Positions 9,487 to 18,507 are shown, numbered from the stretch's first letter. The stretch is DNA of 64,000 bases from an uncultured Muribaculaceae bacterium (GCA_958439725.1 CAUBWJ010000008.1:22350-86349), one strand, 5' to 3'. Numbers and translations are program-made. The notes: generated from the letters alone by a model not told the origin.

Positions 9487-9519
9487 CAAATTTACACAAA
9501 CTATTGCAAATAGAACCAA
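9487..9519 (-). promoter_or_regulatory. Promoter of the S8 protease gene
   Basis: Minus strand TAAATTTG (9487-9494) fits the TAnnTTTG -7 element, with TTG (9517-9519) 22 bp upstream. It lies 45 bases before the ATG. Confidence 0.6.
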
Positions 9520-9562
9520 TTTGTGTTAAAAAATCCTCGCTAACGTCCCGCGCCAATACACG

Positions 9563-9597
9563 TTGAGGGCGCACATCACGTGAATGCGCGCCCTCAA
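9563..9597 (-). terminator. Terminator of the CoA-transferase gene
   Basis: 10-bp perfect inverted repeat (TTGAGGGCGC 9563-9572 and its complement 9588-9597) with a 15-base loop, 30 bases past the CoA-transferase stop. Confidence 0.7.
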
Positions 9598-9626
9598 TAT
9601 AGGTAATTTGAATTAACGGAGTGGAA

Positions 9627-11123
9627 TCAGAAACCGTAGCGGCTCCAGTCGACCTTGCTCATGTCGCCCGATTCCTTGAATGCCACATGGAATGCAAATG
9701 CGGCTTCGAGCGAGTGGGGTGTTTGTCCGCCTTTGCCGAACTTGAGGTATTCGAGCAGCAGAGGACGGTAGGCGGGATGTGCGCAGTTGTTGATTATCTC
9801 ATAGGCGCGCTGCACCGGATCTTTTCCACGGAGGTCGGCCACGCCCTGTTCGGTCACGATTATGTCGACCGAGTGCTCCGAGTGGTCAACGTGCGAAACC
9901 ATGGGCACGATGTTGCTTATCACGCCGCCCTTGGTCACGGAGGGGCAGGAGAAGATGGATATGTAGCCGTTGCGGGTGAAGTCGCCCGAACCGCCTATGC
10001 CGTTCATCATCTTGGTGCCTACCACGTGGGTGGAGTTGATGTTGCCGAATATGTCGGCCTCCAGAGCCGTGTTCATGGCAATGACGCCTAAGCGGCGGAT
10101 TACCTCGGGATTATTCGAAATTTCCGAAGGACGGCACACGAGCTTGTCGCGGAAGAACTCGAGGTTACCGAGCACTTCGGCTTCGGTGGCGTCGCTGAGA
10201 GTGAGAGAGCAGGTGGAACCGAATTTACATTTGCCCATCTTCATCAGCTCTATCACGGCATCCTGTATCACCTCGGTATACATTTCGAACTGGGGAATTT
10301 CCTCGGCGTCGCCAAGACCGAACAGCACTGCGTTGGCCACATTGCCCACGCCCGACTGGATGGGAAGGAACGACTTGGGCAGACGGCCGGCCTTAAGCTC
10401 GGAGACAAGGAAGTTGCAGACGTTGGCGCCGATCTGCAGCGTGGTGTCGTCGAGGGCGGTGAAGCCCTTTATGCCGTCGTAGCGCTTGCTGTGGACCACG
10501 GCCACTATCTTTTCGGGGTCGATTTTCACCGTGGGATGGCCTATGCGGTCGCTGGGCTTGAATATGGGTATCTCGCGGCGGTCGGGCGGATCCAGAGGCA
10601 GATAGATGTCGTGGAGACCGTAGAGGGTCTTGGGGAGCACTTCGTTGAGCTCGAGAATCACCTTCTTGGCGCGGCTCACGAAGGTGGGCACGTTGCCCAC
10701 ACCGGTGCCGAGCACAACCTCGCCGTTGTCCATCACCTCGGCGACTTCAAGAATGGCCACATCAAGGTCGCCGTAGAAGCCGTAGCGGAATTTCTGGGCC
10801 AGCTCGGAAAGATGGAGGTCGAAATAATGTGCGTCGTGGCTGTTGATGCGTTTGCGCAGGTCGGGGGTGTTCTGATAGGGGGTGCGGCGGTTGATGGCGT
10901 TGGCGTTGGCCAGGGCGCCGTCGGCCCAACGGTTGGTGGAGGCTCCGGTAAAGATGTTTATCTTAAATGGTTTGCCTTCGGCATGAAGCTTTTCAGCACG
11001 GGCGGCGAGAGCTTCAGGAACAACCTTGGGAGAACCGGAGGCGGTGAAACCGGAAAATCCCACATTGTCATCATGATTGATCAGTTCGGCAGCTTCTTGT
11101 GCCGTGAGAATCGGGAAAGCCAT
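9627..11123 (-). CDS. Acetyl-CoA hydrolase/transferase family protein (succinate-type CoA transferase)
   Basis: 498-residue family I CoA transferase of the Cat1/AarC group, which moves CoA between acyl groups such as succinate, acetate and propionate. Motifs include GFTASGSPK near the N-terminus, GTGVGNVPTF, the glycine-rich GGSGDFTRNGYISIF and VTEQGVADLRGKDP, all usual in the family. In Bacteroidales such an enzyme can close the succinate-propionate cycle with methylmalonyl-CoA mutase; the MeaB GTPase at 16268 fits that route. Exact substrate is inference. A small membrane protein gene ends 55 bases upstream on the same strand, so the pair may share a promoter. Confidence 0.92.
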   Translation of the reverse strand: MAFPILTAQEAAELINHDDNVGFSGFTASGSPKVVPEALAARAEKLHAEGKPFKINIFTGASTNRWADGALANANAINRRTPYQNTPDLRKRINSHDAHYFDLHLSELAQKFRYGFYGDLDVAILEVAEVMDNGEVVLGTGVGNVPTFVSRAKKVILELNEVLPKTLYGLHDIYLPLDPPDRREIPIFKPSDRIGHPTVKIDPEKIVAVVHSKRYDGIKGFTALDDTTLQIGANVCNFLVSELKAGRLPKSFLPIQSGVGNVANAVLFGLGDAEEIPQFEMYTEVIQDAVIELMKMGKCKFGSTCSLTLSDATEAEVLGNLEFFRDKLVCRPSEISNNPEVIRRLGVIAMNTALEADIFGNINSTHVVGTKMMNGIGGSGDFTRNGYISIFSCPSVTKGGVISNIVPMVSHVDHSEHSVDIIVTEQGVADLRGKDPVQRAYEIINNCAHPAYRPLLLEYLKFGKGGQTPHSLEAAFAFHVAFKESGDMSKVDWSRYGF

Positions 11124-11178
11124 ATTATTGCGTTTATATTTTTTGTGTTAAGGTTATTTTCATGGATACAGGCGGGAG

Positions 11179-11580
11179 TCAAAATTTACGCTGCAGCACC
11201 TCGGCGGCTATCACCGCGCGGCGCAGAGCTGCGGCCCGGGTGTTGACCGGCGTGGGAGCAGGAGCTGTTTTCTGTGGCGTCGGAGCCTCAGGCGCGGTGC
11301 TCATTGGCGGTGCCAGAGGATCGGTCTCGGGAAGGAGACGGGCCGTTTCCTTTTCGGAAGCGCGGTGCATTGCCTCGCGATGGTCAGCGGGCTTTGCTCT
11401 GGTCGCCGAGGAAAGTTCGGGCGCCTTTTTATTCATGCGCGAGAGCTGGGGAGGCGCAGGGGTGTTGCGTCGGATATCAGCCTTCATCCTGCGCTTGATC
11501 CACTCGAGCAAAGTGGGGCCGAGTATCGCGGCGGCCGTAATGAGAAACGCCACAATCGATTTTAAAATATCACGATCCAT
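11179..11580 (-). CDS. Small single-pass membrane protein, unknown
   Basis: 133 residues with one N-terminal membrane segment (about 6-24, ILKSIVAFLITAAAILGPTLL) and a basic, Pro/Ala/Thr-rich tail that is probably disordered. No known domain recognised. The reading frame is supported by a full promoter (TTTG-N20-TAATTTTG) 35 bases upstream. It may be co-transcribed with the CoA transferase downstream; no functional link can be shown. Confidence 0.65.
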   Translation of the reverse strand: MDRDILKSIVAFLITAAAILGPTLLEWIKRRMKADIRRNTPAPPQLSRMNKKAPELSSATRAKPADHREAMHRASEKETARLLPETDPLAPPMSTAPEAPTPQKTAPAPTPVNTRAAALRRAVIAAEVLQRKF

Positions 11581-11604
11581 CAGCTCTATTCTACTCCATT
11601 TTAT

Positions 11605-11646
11605 TAATTTTGTGCAAAATTAGCAGAAAATACCGCAACCACCAAA
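11605..11646. promoter_or_regulatory. Overlapping divergent promoters for the small membrane protein and miaB
   Basis: TAATTTTG (11605-11612, plus) and CAAAATTA (11615-11622, the same box on the minus strand) face each other with 2 bp between. The minus-strand promoter has a TTTG -33 element at 11643-11646 with 20-bp spacing. The plus-strand box has no clear -33 partner. Two polymerases could not occupy both boxes at once. Confidence 0.65.
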
Positions 11647-11675
11647 TGTAGAGTTGCTGTTACTCAACATATATT

Positions 11676-13031
11676 ATGCCTGATAAAGACAATAACTTCG
11701 GCCACGCTCCGCGTCGGCTCCTCATAGAAACCTACGGCTGCCAGATGAACGTGGCCGATACCGAAGTAGTGGCCTCGATAATGGAGATGGCCGGCTACAC
11801 GCTCTGCGACGACCTTGAACAGGCCGACGCCGTGTTTCTCAACACATGCTCGATACGCGACAACGCCGAGCAGAAGATAATAGGACGCCTGCAGTTTCTC
11901 AACTCGCTGCGCCGCAAGCGCCGCGGCCGGGGGCTGATAATAGGCGTGATAGGGTGTATGGCCGAGCGCGTGAAGGACGACCTGATAGCCAACCACGGGG
12001 TGGACCTGGTGGCAGGCCCCGACAGCTATCTCGACCTTCCGGGCCTCATTGCCTCGGTGGAGGCGGGTCAGAAAGCCATCAACGTGGAGCTGAGCACCAC
12101 CGAGACCTACCGCGACGTGATTCCGGTGCGGCTGCCGGGCAACACGGTGAGCGGCTTCATAAGCATAATGCGCGGCTGTAATAATTTCTGCTCATATTGC
12201 ATTGTGCCTTACACCCGCGGACGCGAGCGCTCGCGCGAGGTGCGCAGCATACTCAACGAGCTTGCCGACCTCCGCGCCAAGGGCTACCGCGAGGTGACTC
12301 TTCTGGGGCAGAACGTGAACTCTTACCGCTATACCGACGCTGCCGACGGCACTGTGACCGATTTCGCCGCCCTGCTGGGGCTTGTAGCCGAGGCCGCTCC
12401 CGACATGCGCGTGCGCTTCACCACCTCCCACCCCAAGGATATGACCGACGATATTCTGCACGCCATAGCCTCGCACCCCAACATCTGCCGCCACATACAT
12501 CTGCCCGTGCAGAGCGGCAGCGACAGCGTGCTCAAGGCCATGAACCGCCACTATACCCGCGCATGGTATCTGGACCGCGTTGCCGCCATACGCCGTATCA
12601 TACCCGACTGCGCCATAACAAGCGACCTGTTCACGGGTTTCCACGGCGAGACCGAGGAGGATTTCCAGCAGACGCTCTCGCTTATGCGCGAAGTGGGATT
12701 CGACGCCTCGTTCATGTTCAAATATTCGGAGCGTCCGGGCACCATGGCCTCGAAGCATCTGCCCGACAATGTGGCCGAGGAGGTGAAGATCGACCGCCTC
12801 AACCGCATGATAGCCCTCCAGAACGAGCTTTCGCTTGCCTCACACCGCGCCGAGATAGGCCGCGAGGTAGAGGTGCTTATAGAAGGTGTGGCGCGCCGCA
12901 GCCGCGAGCAGATGGTGGGCCGCACGCCCCAGAACAAGACCGTGGTGCTCCCGCGCCGCGACTACAAGGTGGGCCAGACCGTGCGCGTCAGGATAGCCGA
13001 CGCCACCTCCGCCACCCTGATTGCGGAATAA
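11676..13031 (+). CDS. miaB: MiaB, tRNA-2-methylthio-N6-dimethylallyladenosine synthase
   Basis: Radical-SAM methylthiotransferase that adds the 2-methylthio group to i6A37 of tRNAs reading U-starting codons. At 451 residues it has all three domains. The N-terminal cluster-binding cysteines are C22 (TYGCQMN), C58 (NTCSIR) and C94 (IGCMAER). The radical-SAM motif CNNFCSYC gives C168, C172 and C175. A C-terminal TRAM domain follows (about 385-448). It is monocistronic, starting behind a divergent promoter and ending before a short 9-bp repeat array and a hairpin terminator. Confidence 0.97.
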   Translation: MPDKDNNFGHAPRRLLIETYGCQMNVADTEVVASIMEMAGYTLCDDLEQADAVFLNTCSIRDNAEQKIIGRLQFLNSLRRKRRGRGLIIGVIGCMAERVKDDLIANHGVDLVAGPDSYLDLPGLIASVEAGQKAINVELSTTETYRDVIPVRLPGNTVSGFISIMRGCNNFCSYCIVPYTRGRERSREVRSILNELADLRAKGYREVTLLGQNVNSYRYTDAADGTVTDFAALLGLVAEAAPDMRVRFTTSHPKDMTDDILHAIASHPNICRHIHLPVQSGSDSVLKAMNRHYTRAWYLDRVAAIRRIIPDCAITSDLFTGFHGETEEDFQQTLSLMREVGFDASFMFKYSERPGTMASKHLPDNVAEEVKIDRLNRMIALQNELSLASHRAEIGREVEVLIEGVARRSREQMVGRTPQNKTVVLPRRDYKVGQTVRVRIADATSATLIAE

Positions 13032-13043
13032 CTCTCCGGGAAT

Positions 13044-13077
13044 AGTCAGACCGGTCGGACCAGTCGGACTTGTCCGA
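13044..13077. repeat. Short 9-bp repeat array, copy A
   Basis: About four degenerate 9-bp units (pattern GTCGGACNN, also GTCAGACCG and TTGTCCGA) directly after miaB. One of several such arrays in this window. Confidence 0.7.
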
Positions 13078-13094
13078 AATCTCAATAGTAAAAA

Positions 13095-13129
13095 AACGGT
13101 GTGCCGGAATCAAGTTCAGGCACACCGTT
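13095..13129. terminator. Bidirectional terminator between miaB and the GH109-type gene
   Basis: Perfect 11-bp arms AACGGTGTGCC/GGCACACCGTT preceded by a run of A, which gives a U-tract on the minus strand. The core CGGTGTG..CACACCG also forms the terminator at 2124. Confidence 0.85.
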
Positions 13130-13147
13130 GATGTAATTATGGATTAG

Positions 13148-14563
13148 TTATTTCTTGGGCTCTTTGGCGAAGGCGTGGCGGTAGCCTTTCTGCTTCTGCC
13201 ATGCGCCGCGGGTGAAGTCGGGCACCTCTACGGGTGCGTTTCCGTTCTCGATGGATATTTCAGTGAGAGGAATGAGCGAGCACCACTCTGCGAGGTCATA
13301 CACGTCCATGTCAAGAGGCAGACCGTTGCGCAGACAGTAGACCAGACGGTAGTCCATTATGTAGTCCATGCCTCCGTGGCCGCCTACTTTCTTGGCCACT
13401 TCGCCAACCTCGCGGATGATGGGGTGCATGTACTGCTCCTCGAGAGCCTTCTTCTGCTCGTCGCTCACGAAGCCATGGGCGGTGAGGTTCTCGTGGTCGG
13501 GAACGTCGGCCGAAGCAAGCTGCTCAGGCTCGAACGAGTAGCCTTCCTGAGGATACTTGTTGGCAAAGCCCTTGGTGCCGGTGAGCTGATACATGCGGCT
13601 GTAGGGACGCGGGGTGAGTACGTCGTGCTGTATCTGGATGGTCTTGCCGTTGGCGGTGCGGATCATGGTCATGGTGTGGTCGCCCTGGGCGAAGGTGTCG
13701 GGCTTTTCGCCGGTGGCCTTCTCTATATATGCCGGGCCGTTGACAGCCTTGGTGTCCATCGACACGAGAGTTTCCATGCGGTCGCCGCGGTGTATGTCGA
13801 GAAGCTGGCAGGCCGGACCCATGCCGTGGGTGGGATATACGTCGCCGCGATGCTTCTGGTTGAAGTCCATACGCCAGTTGTTGTGGTAGTAGGGCCAGAA
13901 CTCTGAAAGGTCGTGCAGATAGCTGCCTTCGGTGTGGAGCACCTCGCCGAAGAGACCCTGCTGGGCCATGTTGAGGGTGTTCATCTCGAAGAAGTCGTAA
14001 ACGCAGTTCTCAAGCATCATGCAGTGGAGCTTTTTCTCCTCGGCCTTGTTGACAAGCGCCCAGATTTCCTCGAGGCTGGTGGCGGCGGGCACCTCTATTG
14101 CGGTGTGCTTGCCGTTGTCCATTGCGTAGAGGGCCATGGGAGCATGTGTCTGCCAGTCGGTGACAATATACACGAGGTCTATGTCGTCACGCTCGCAGAG
14201 CTGTTTCCAGGCGTCCTCTGAGCCGCCGTAGCCGGCAACGTCGTTGATGCCTTTTTCCTTGAGCCATTCCTGCATCTTGTCCACGCGGTCCTGCTCGAGG
14301 TCACACACGGCGACCACTTTGGCACCGGGGATGGCAGTGAAACGTTTCACAGCGTCGGGTCCGCGCATGCCAAGGCCAATGAAGCCTACTCTTACGGTGT
14401 CCATGGGGCTGGTGGCGAAGCCCACCAGGTCGGTGGCGCCTTCGGGACGCGCCGGAATCTCGGTCTTGATTACCTTCGATTCCTTGTCGGCGGATTTCTT
14501 GGAGTCGCAGGCCGGCATTATGGCAAGTGCAAGCGCAGCCAGACTCAGAATTACTTTTTTCAT
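13148..14563 (-). CDS. GH109-type Gfo/Idh/MocA lipoprotein
   Basis: 471-residue lipoprotein with an NAD-binding Gfo/Idh/MocA fold close to glycoside hydrolase family 109. Known members remove terminal alpha-GalNAc by an NAD-dependent redox mechanism. The start is set at 14563 because MKKVILSLAALALAIMPAC is a lipoprotein signal with acylated C19; the frame runs 22 codons further upstream, but those codons overlap the promoter. GFIGLGMRGPDAVKRF is the Rossmann dinucleotide motif, ENCVYDFFEMN and GDVYPTHGMGPACQLLDI are typical of GH109. Release of GalNAc from mucin or blood-group glycans would suit the SusC/D operon nearby; specificity is inference. Confidence 0.86.
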   Translation of the reverse strand: MKKVILSLAALALAIMPACDSKKSADKESKVIKTEIPARPEGATDLVGFATSPMDTVRVGFIGLGMRGPDAVKRFTAIPGAKVVAVCDLEQDRVDKMQEWLKEKGINDVAGYGGSEDAWKQLCERDDIDLVYIVTDWQTHAPMALYAMDNGKHTAIEVPAATSLEEIWALVNKAEEKKLHCMMLENCVYDFFEMNTLNMAQQGLFGEVLHTEGSYLHDLSEFWPYYHNNWRMDFNQKHRGDVYPTHGMGPACQLLDIHRGDRMETLVSMDTKAVNGPAYIEKATGEKPDTFAQGDHTMTMIRTANGKTIQIQHDVLTPRPYSRMYQLTGTKGFANKYPQEGYSFEPEQLASADVPDHENLTAHGFVSDEQKKALEEQYMHPIIREVGEVAKKVGGHGGMDYIMDYRLVYCLRNGLPLDMDVYDLAEWCSLIPLTEISIENGNAPVEVPDFTRGAWQKQKGYRHAFAKEPKK

Positions 14564-14616
14564 CGGGTAATAATGAATAATAGGTAAGGTTAACTTTTGT
14601 TGATTGGTATTTTTTG

Positions 14617-14624
14617 CAAATATA
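14617..14624 (-). promoter_or_regulatory. -7 element of the GH109-type gene
   Basis: TATATTTG on the minus strand, with a TTG 19 bp upstream, 53 bases before the chosen ATG. Confidence 0.55.
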
Positions 14625-14680
14625 ACCAAATATTCCGGGCCGACAACTCTTCGGGGTGATGAGTATGCCTGAAAAAGTTG

Positions 14681-14688
14681 TAAATTTG
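14681..14688 (+). promoter_or_regulatory. -7 element of the DUF1573 operon
   Basis: TAAATTTG on the plus strand about 90 bases before the first DUF1573 gene. No clear -33 element. Confidence 0.45.
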
Positions 14689-14774
14689 CGCATCACCCCG
14701 TCCGGCGACCGAACGCGCCGCCTCCGCACGGCGTTTTACATTATATCAACCCATTATCCGTACACTAAACAGTC

Positions 14775-15167
14775 ATGAAAAAGATTTTCTTCATATTCAC
14801 GGCCTTTCTGGCCCTGATATCCCTCTCGCTCTCTGTGCCTGCACATGCCGAGGGGGGAGCCAAAATAGCTTTTGAATCGGAAACCCATGATTTCGGCAAC
14901 GTCAAGGCCAAGGGCGGCCAGGTGTCGTTCGGCTACAAGTTCACCAACACGGGCACCGCTCCGCTGGTGATAATAAGCGTGAGCAACGGCGGCTGCGGGT
15001 GCACCCGGCCCGAGTTTCCCAAGAAGCCGATAGCCCCCGGCGAGTCGGGCACCATCACCATCCATTTCAACCCGGCTACGTTCCGGGGCGAGATAAAGCG
15101 CCAGGTAACGGTGAAGACGAATGCCGGTCGCAAGAAACTTAAATTCGGAGGCGTGATTGTGCCATGA
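14775..15167 (+). CDS. DUF1573 domain secreted protein
   Basis: 130 residues: signal peptide (about 1-25, ending VPAHA) and one Ig-like DUF1573 domain starting at THDFGNVKAKGG. It contains the family stretch GCGCTRPEFP and the end FNPATFRGE. DUF1573 is an immunoglobulin-fold domain common in exported Bacteroidota proteins; its role is not established. Its TGA overlaps the ATG of a second, two-domain DUF1573 gene by 4 bases, so the two products are probably made together and may interact. Confidence 0.9.
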   Translation: MKKIFFIFTAFLALISLSLSVPAHAEGGAKIAFESETHDFGNVKAKGGQVSFGYKFTNTGTAPLVIISVSNGGCGCTRPEFPKKPIAPGESGTITIHFNPATFRGEIKRQVTVKTNAGRKKLKFGGVIVP

Positions 15168-16231
15168 GAAGGATAGCTGCATTGCTGGGCGGCCTGCTTG
15201 CCGCCGCCACTGCGTCGGCCCAGATAGTCTGGCTTGAGCCGGTGCATGATTTCGGAGCCATACGCGAGGACCGCGGGCTGGCCCGGACGGTGTTTCGCGG
15301 CGTAAATGTGGGCACCGACACCATAGTGGTGCTGTCGGCGCGCGCCAACTGCGGCTGCACGCGCCCCGAGTTCAGCCGCGGCGACATTGCGCCGGGCGAC
15401 ACCGTGAAGGTTGGCGTGGCGTTTGACCCCGCCGGACGTCCCGGACGCTTCGAGAAAAAGGTTATGCTCACCACCACGGCTCCCTCGCGCCGCGAGGTCC
15501 TGGAAATTACGGGCACCGTGATCGGGGCTTCGGCAACGCTCGAGAAGCGGTTCCCCATAGAGGTGGGGCAGATGCGTCTGAGCAACACCGTGGTGGCGCT
15601 GGGCGAGACCAACAAAGGACATGTGCTCGGAGGCTCCGTGCTTATCTACAATCCCACTGACTCTGCCGTGATTCCCGCTGCGGCCGACCTTCCCCCATAC
15701 ATCCGCTGCACTTTCAGTCCGGCCGAGATTCCAGCCGGTGAGCAGGCGGTGGCTTCTCTCACTGCATTCACCGACCGCTGTCCGCAGTATGGCACGGTGG
15801 AAAACACCTTCACCCTTATCCCCGACATCGCCGACCCCGCCGCCACGGCCACCATATCCACCGTGATGATTATCCATGAGGATTTCAGCCGCCTCACTCC
15901 GGAGCAGCGCGAGAATGCGCCCGGCGTCAGAGCGGACGTGAGGTCAGTGGAATTCGGCGTAATAGACCGCGGAGGCAAGAAGACCTCCCGCACGTTCGAG
16001 CTGACCAACACCGGGCGTTCACCGCTCATTATCCGGCAGCTTCACACTCCCGACGGATGCATTTCGGCCAAGGCCGCGAAATCGGAGGTGAAACCGGGCA
16101 AGAAGGTGCAGGTGACCGTGACGCTCGACCCTCAGAAACTCCCCGGCGGACAGCCGCTGAACACCACCCTCACCATCGTGACCAACTCGCCTGCGGATCC
16201 GCGCCTGATTCTGCGCGTGGTGGGCGAATGA
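15164..16231 (+). CDS. DUF1573 protein with repeated Ig-like domains
   Basis: 355 residues with a signal peptide (MRRIAALLGGLLAAATASA) and at least two DUF1573-like domains: one at about 25-125 (VHDFGAIREDRG, NCGCTRPEF) and one at about 255-355 (EFGVIDRGGKKT). Between them is a less clear Ig-like segment. The first domain repeats the CGCTRPEF motif of the upstream protein, which points to duplication. The second has lost the CGC pair (DGCISAKAA). Translationally coupled to the gene before it; function unknown. Confidence 0.88.
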   Translation: MRRIAALLGGLLAAATASAQIVWLEPVHDFGAIREDRGLARTVFRGVNVGTDTIVVLSARANCGCTRPEFSRGDIAPGDTVKVGVAFDPAGRPGRFEKKVMLTTTAPSRREVLEITGTVIGASATLEKRFPIEVGQMRLSNTVVALGETNKGHVLGGSVLIYNPTDSAVIPAAADLPPYIRCTFSPAEIPAGEQAVASLTAFTDRCPQYGTVENTFTLIPDIADPAATATISTVMIIHEDFSRLTPEQRENAPGVRADVRSVEFGVIDRGGKKTSRTFELTNTGRSPLIIRQLHTPDGCISAKAAKSEVKPGKKVQVTVTLDPQKLPGGQPLNTTLTIVTNSPADPRLILRVVGE

Positions 16232-16267
16232 TACATTAGCTTATTAAAACTCTTATCCCTCCCAGCC

Positions 16268-17353
16268 ATGGAACATATAGAAAACGACAAACAGTTCGGC
16301 GGTCTTGCCGTAAACGCCGGCGTGAGCCAGCCTCCGCAGGTCAATCCGTATCTCCGCCGGCGCCGCCGACCCATGCCATCGGTAGCCGAACTGGTGGAAG
16401 GCATTCTGAAAGGCGACGTAACCATGCTCTCGCGCGGCGTCACCCTCGTGGAGAGTCTTTCGCCCGAGCACCGCGCCATGGCCCAGGAGGTGATCGAGAA
16501 GTGTCTGCCTCATTCCGGCCGTTCGCGCCGCATAGGCATAACCGGGGTGCCGGGCGCAGGCAAAAGCACGTCGATTGATGTGTTCGGTCTTCATCTGCTC
16601 AAGCGCGGCGGCAAGCTTGCCGTACTAGCCATCGACCCCTCGAGCGAGCGCACCAAGGGCAGCATTCTCGGCGACAAGACACGCATGGAGAAGCTATCGG
16701 TGCATCCCGGAGCGTTCATACGCCCCAGCCCGTCGGCCGGATCGCTCGGTGGCGTGGCCCGCAAGACGCGCGAGACGATAGTGCTCTGCGAGGCCGCAGG
16801 CTACGACAACATATTTGTGGAGACCGTGGGCGTGGGCCAGAGCGAGACGGCCGTCCACTCGATGGTCGACTTCTTCCTGCTCATTCAGCTTGCCGGAACC
16901 GGCGACGAACTGCAGGGCATAAAACGCGGAATAATGGAGATGGCCGACGGCATTGTGATAAACAAGGCCGACGGCGACAACATAGACCGTGCCCGTCTGG
17001 CCCAGGCGCAGTTCCGCAGCGCCCTCCATCTTTTCCCGCCAACGGAGTCGGGCTGGAAGCCCGAGGTGCTCACCTATTCCGGCTACTACGAGCTCGGCAT
17101 CCCCGAGGTGTGGGACATGGTCGACCGCTATTTCGCCTTCGTGGAGGCCAACGGCTATTTCAAGGTGCGCCGCCACCAGCAGGAACGCTACTGGATGTAT
17201 GAGACTATCGACGAGACGCTGCGCCGCCGTTTCTACGACGACCCCGTAATAGCCGCCGCCCTTGCCGAGAAGGAGGCGCGTGTGCTGGGCAATCTCCAGA
17301 GCTCCTTCACCGCCGCGCGCGATGTGCTCGACCTCTATTTCAACCGACGCTGA
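16268..17353 (+). CDS. meaB: Methylmalonyl-CoA mutase-associated GTPase MeaB
   Basis: G3E GTPase that gates cofactor B12 loading and protects methylmalonyl-CoA mutase, an enzyme of propionate formation from succinate. At 361 residues it has the ArgK/MeaB length. Walker A is GVPGAGKST (93-101). AIDPSSERTKGSILGDKTRM, VETVGVGQSE and the base-recognition NKADGDN are all conserved. The mutase subunits are not adjacent, so they must lie elsewhere. It sits 36 bases after the DUF1573 pair and 24 bases before the DUF2156 gene. Confidence 0.96.
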   Translation: MEHIENDKQFGGLAVNAGVSQPPQVNPYLRRRRRPMPSVAELVEGILKGDVTMLSRGVTLVESLSPEHRAMAQEVIEKCLPHSGRSRRIGITGVPGAGKSTSIDVFGLHLLKRGGKLAVLAIDPSSERTKGSILGDKTRMEKLSVHPGAFIRPSPSAGSLGGVARKTRETIVLCEAAGYDNIFVETVGVGQSETAVHSMVDFFLLIQLAGTGDELQGIKRGIMEMADGIVINKADGDNIDRARLAQAQFRSALHLFPPTESGWKPEVLTYSGYYELGIPEVWDMVDRYFAFVEANGYFKVRRHQQERYWMYETIDETLRRRFYDDPVIAAALAEKEARVLGNLQSSFTAARDVLDLYFNRR

Positions 17354-17377
17354 CGTTCTAAACCGCCGCTGATTCCC

Positions 17378-18271
17378 ATGCTTGAATTCACGCCCGTAAC
17401 CCCGGCCGACATACCCCTGCTGCGGCCGTGGCTCACCGCCCATCCCTTCCGCTCGTGCGATTTCTCGGTGGGTGGAATCTTCCTGTGGGCCGACTATTTC
17501 CACTATCAGAAAGCCATAAAAGGCGACACACTGTTTATAAAGGGCGTTACCGAAAACGACGTGTCGCGCCCGGCGTTCTCGCTCCCCCTCGGCCCCATGC
17601 CCATAGGCGAATCGCTGGCGCTTCTGCGGCGTCACTGTCGCGCCGAGGGCGTCGAGCCTGTGATGTCGGCAGTGCCACAGGAAGCCCTACAGGTGCTCAT
17701 GGATAATGGTGCGCGCCGCTTTACCGAGCTTACCGACTGGGCCGACTATATCTACGACATCAAGGCGCTGAGCACCTTCGCCGGAAAGAAACTGAGCAAG
17801 AAGCGCAACCATATAAACCGCTTCGCGCTCGACCATCCCGATGCCGTGTTCTCGCCCGTCACGGCAGCCGATGCGCCGGAGCTCATAGAATTCTACGAAC
17901 GTCTGCATACCGATGCCGACACCTCTGAAATCGCCGCCTACGACCGCGCTCAGACCCTCCGCGTGCTTCGCTCCCCGGACTTCTACGGATTCGAGGGAGG
18001 GGTGCTCCGCGTTCCCGGGCGGGGCGTGGTGGCCTTCGCCATGGGTGAGCCTGTGGGCGACACGCTCATGACCCACATCGAGAAGATGGCCCATGAGGTG
18101 ACCGGCGCCGGCGAGACCATCTGCCGCGACTTCACCGCCATGATGGCCGCGCGCCACCCCGACCTTAACTACGTGAACCGCGAAGACGACTCCGGCGATC
18201 CCGGCCTCCGCCAGGCCAAAGAAGCCCTCCACCCCCTCTTCATGCAACGCAAATACAACGTCGCCTTCTGA
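17378..18271 (+). CDS. DUF2156 / phosphatidylglycerol lysyltransferase-like protein
   Basis: 297 residues with the double GNAT-like fold of DUF2156 (LPG synthase C-terminal domain), seen in GGIFLWADYF, the basic segment KKLSKKRNHINRF and the end VNREDDSGDPGLRQAK, which is typical of the family. It has no membrane domain, so it is a soluble acyl- or aminoacyl-transferase homologue rather than a full MprF. Probably last gene of the meaB unit. A long 9-bp repeat array begins 2-3 bases after its stop. Substrate unknown. Confidence 0.85.
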   Translation: MLEFTPVTPADIPLLRPWLTAHPFRSCDFSVGGIFLWADYFHYQKAIKGDTLFIKGVTENDVSRPAFSLPLGPMPIGESLALLRRHCRAEGVEPVMSAVPQEALQVLMDNGARRFTELTDWADYIYDIKALSTFAGKKLSKKRNHINRFALDHPDAVFSPVTAADAPELIEFYERLHTDADTSEIAAYDRAQTLRVLRSPDFYGFEGGVLRVPGRGVVAFAMGEPVGDTLMTHIEKMAHEVTGAGETICRDFTAMMAARHPDLNYVNREDDSGDPGLRQAKEALHPLFMQRKYNVAF

Positions 18272-18273
18272 CC

Positions 18274-18380
18274 TTACCGGCTCTACGGACCTTACCGACC
18301 CTTCGGACCAGTCCGACCGGTCAGAGGCCTCTGAGTCTTCCGAGGCCTCCGATAACTCCGGCGTCTCCCAAGCGCCGAGG
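18274..18380. repeat. 9-bp repeat array, copy B
   Basis: Degenerate 9-bp units (CTTACCGGN, TCTACGGAC, then TCCGAGGCC types) begin immediately after the DUF2156 stop. The array contains short palindromes such as CGGACCAGTCCG and GACCGGTC, and grades into the interspersed repeat at 18394. Confidence 0.7.
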
Positions 18381-18393
18381 CCTCCAAGCGCCA

Positions 18394-18507
18394 GAGGCGC
18401 GATTTCTTTACAACCGCCTGCGTGAGCTGGCGGACAGGGCGGCTCCTCCCTCTCATGTGGCGAGCCCCGGAGGGCGCGACGCCACATTATGCGTCAGCAT
18501 GGGCCGC
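18394..18507 (+). repeat. Interspersed repeat, left inverted copy
   Basis: About 110 bp (core GATTTCTTTACAACCGCCTG) that recurs, diverged and inverted, at 18868-18985. Its plus-strand frame reads RFLYNRLRELADRA, close to RFLYNPLRQLRDQRL from the other copy. It fills most of the stretch between the DUF2156 gene and the tRNA-Val genes; I see no gene in that stretch. Confidence 0.6.

Noticed and set aside
12197..13045. Second long frame inside miaB
   Set aside because: Arg/His/Pro-rich shadow of the high-GC miaB gene; the same pattern occurs opposite or inside most high-GC genes here.
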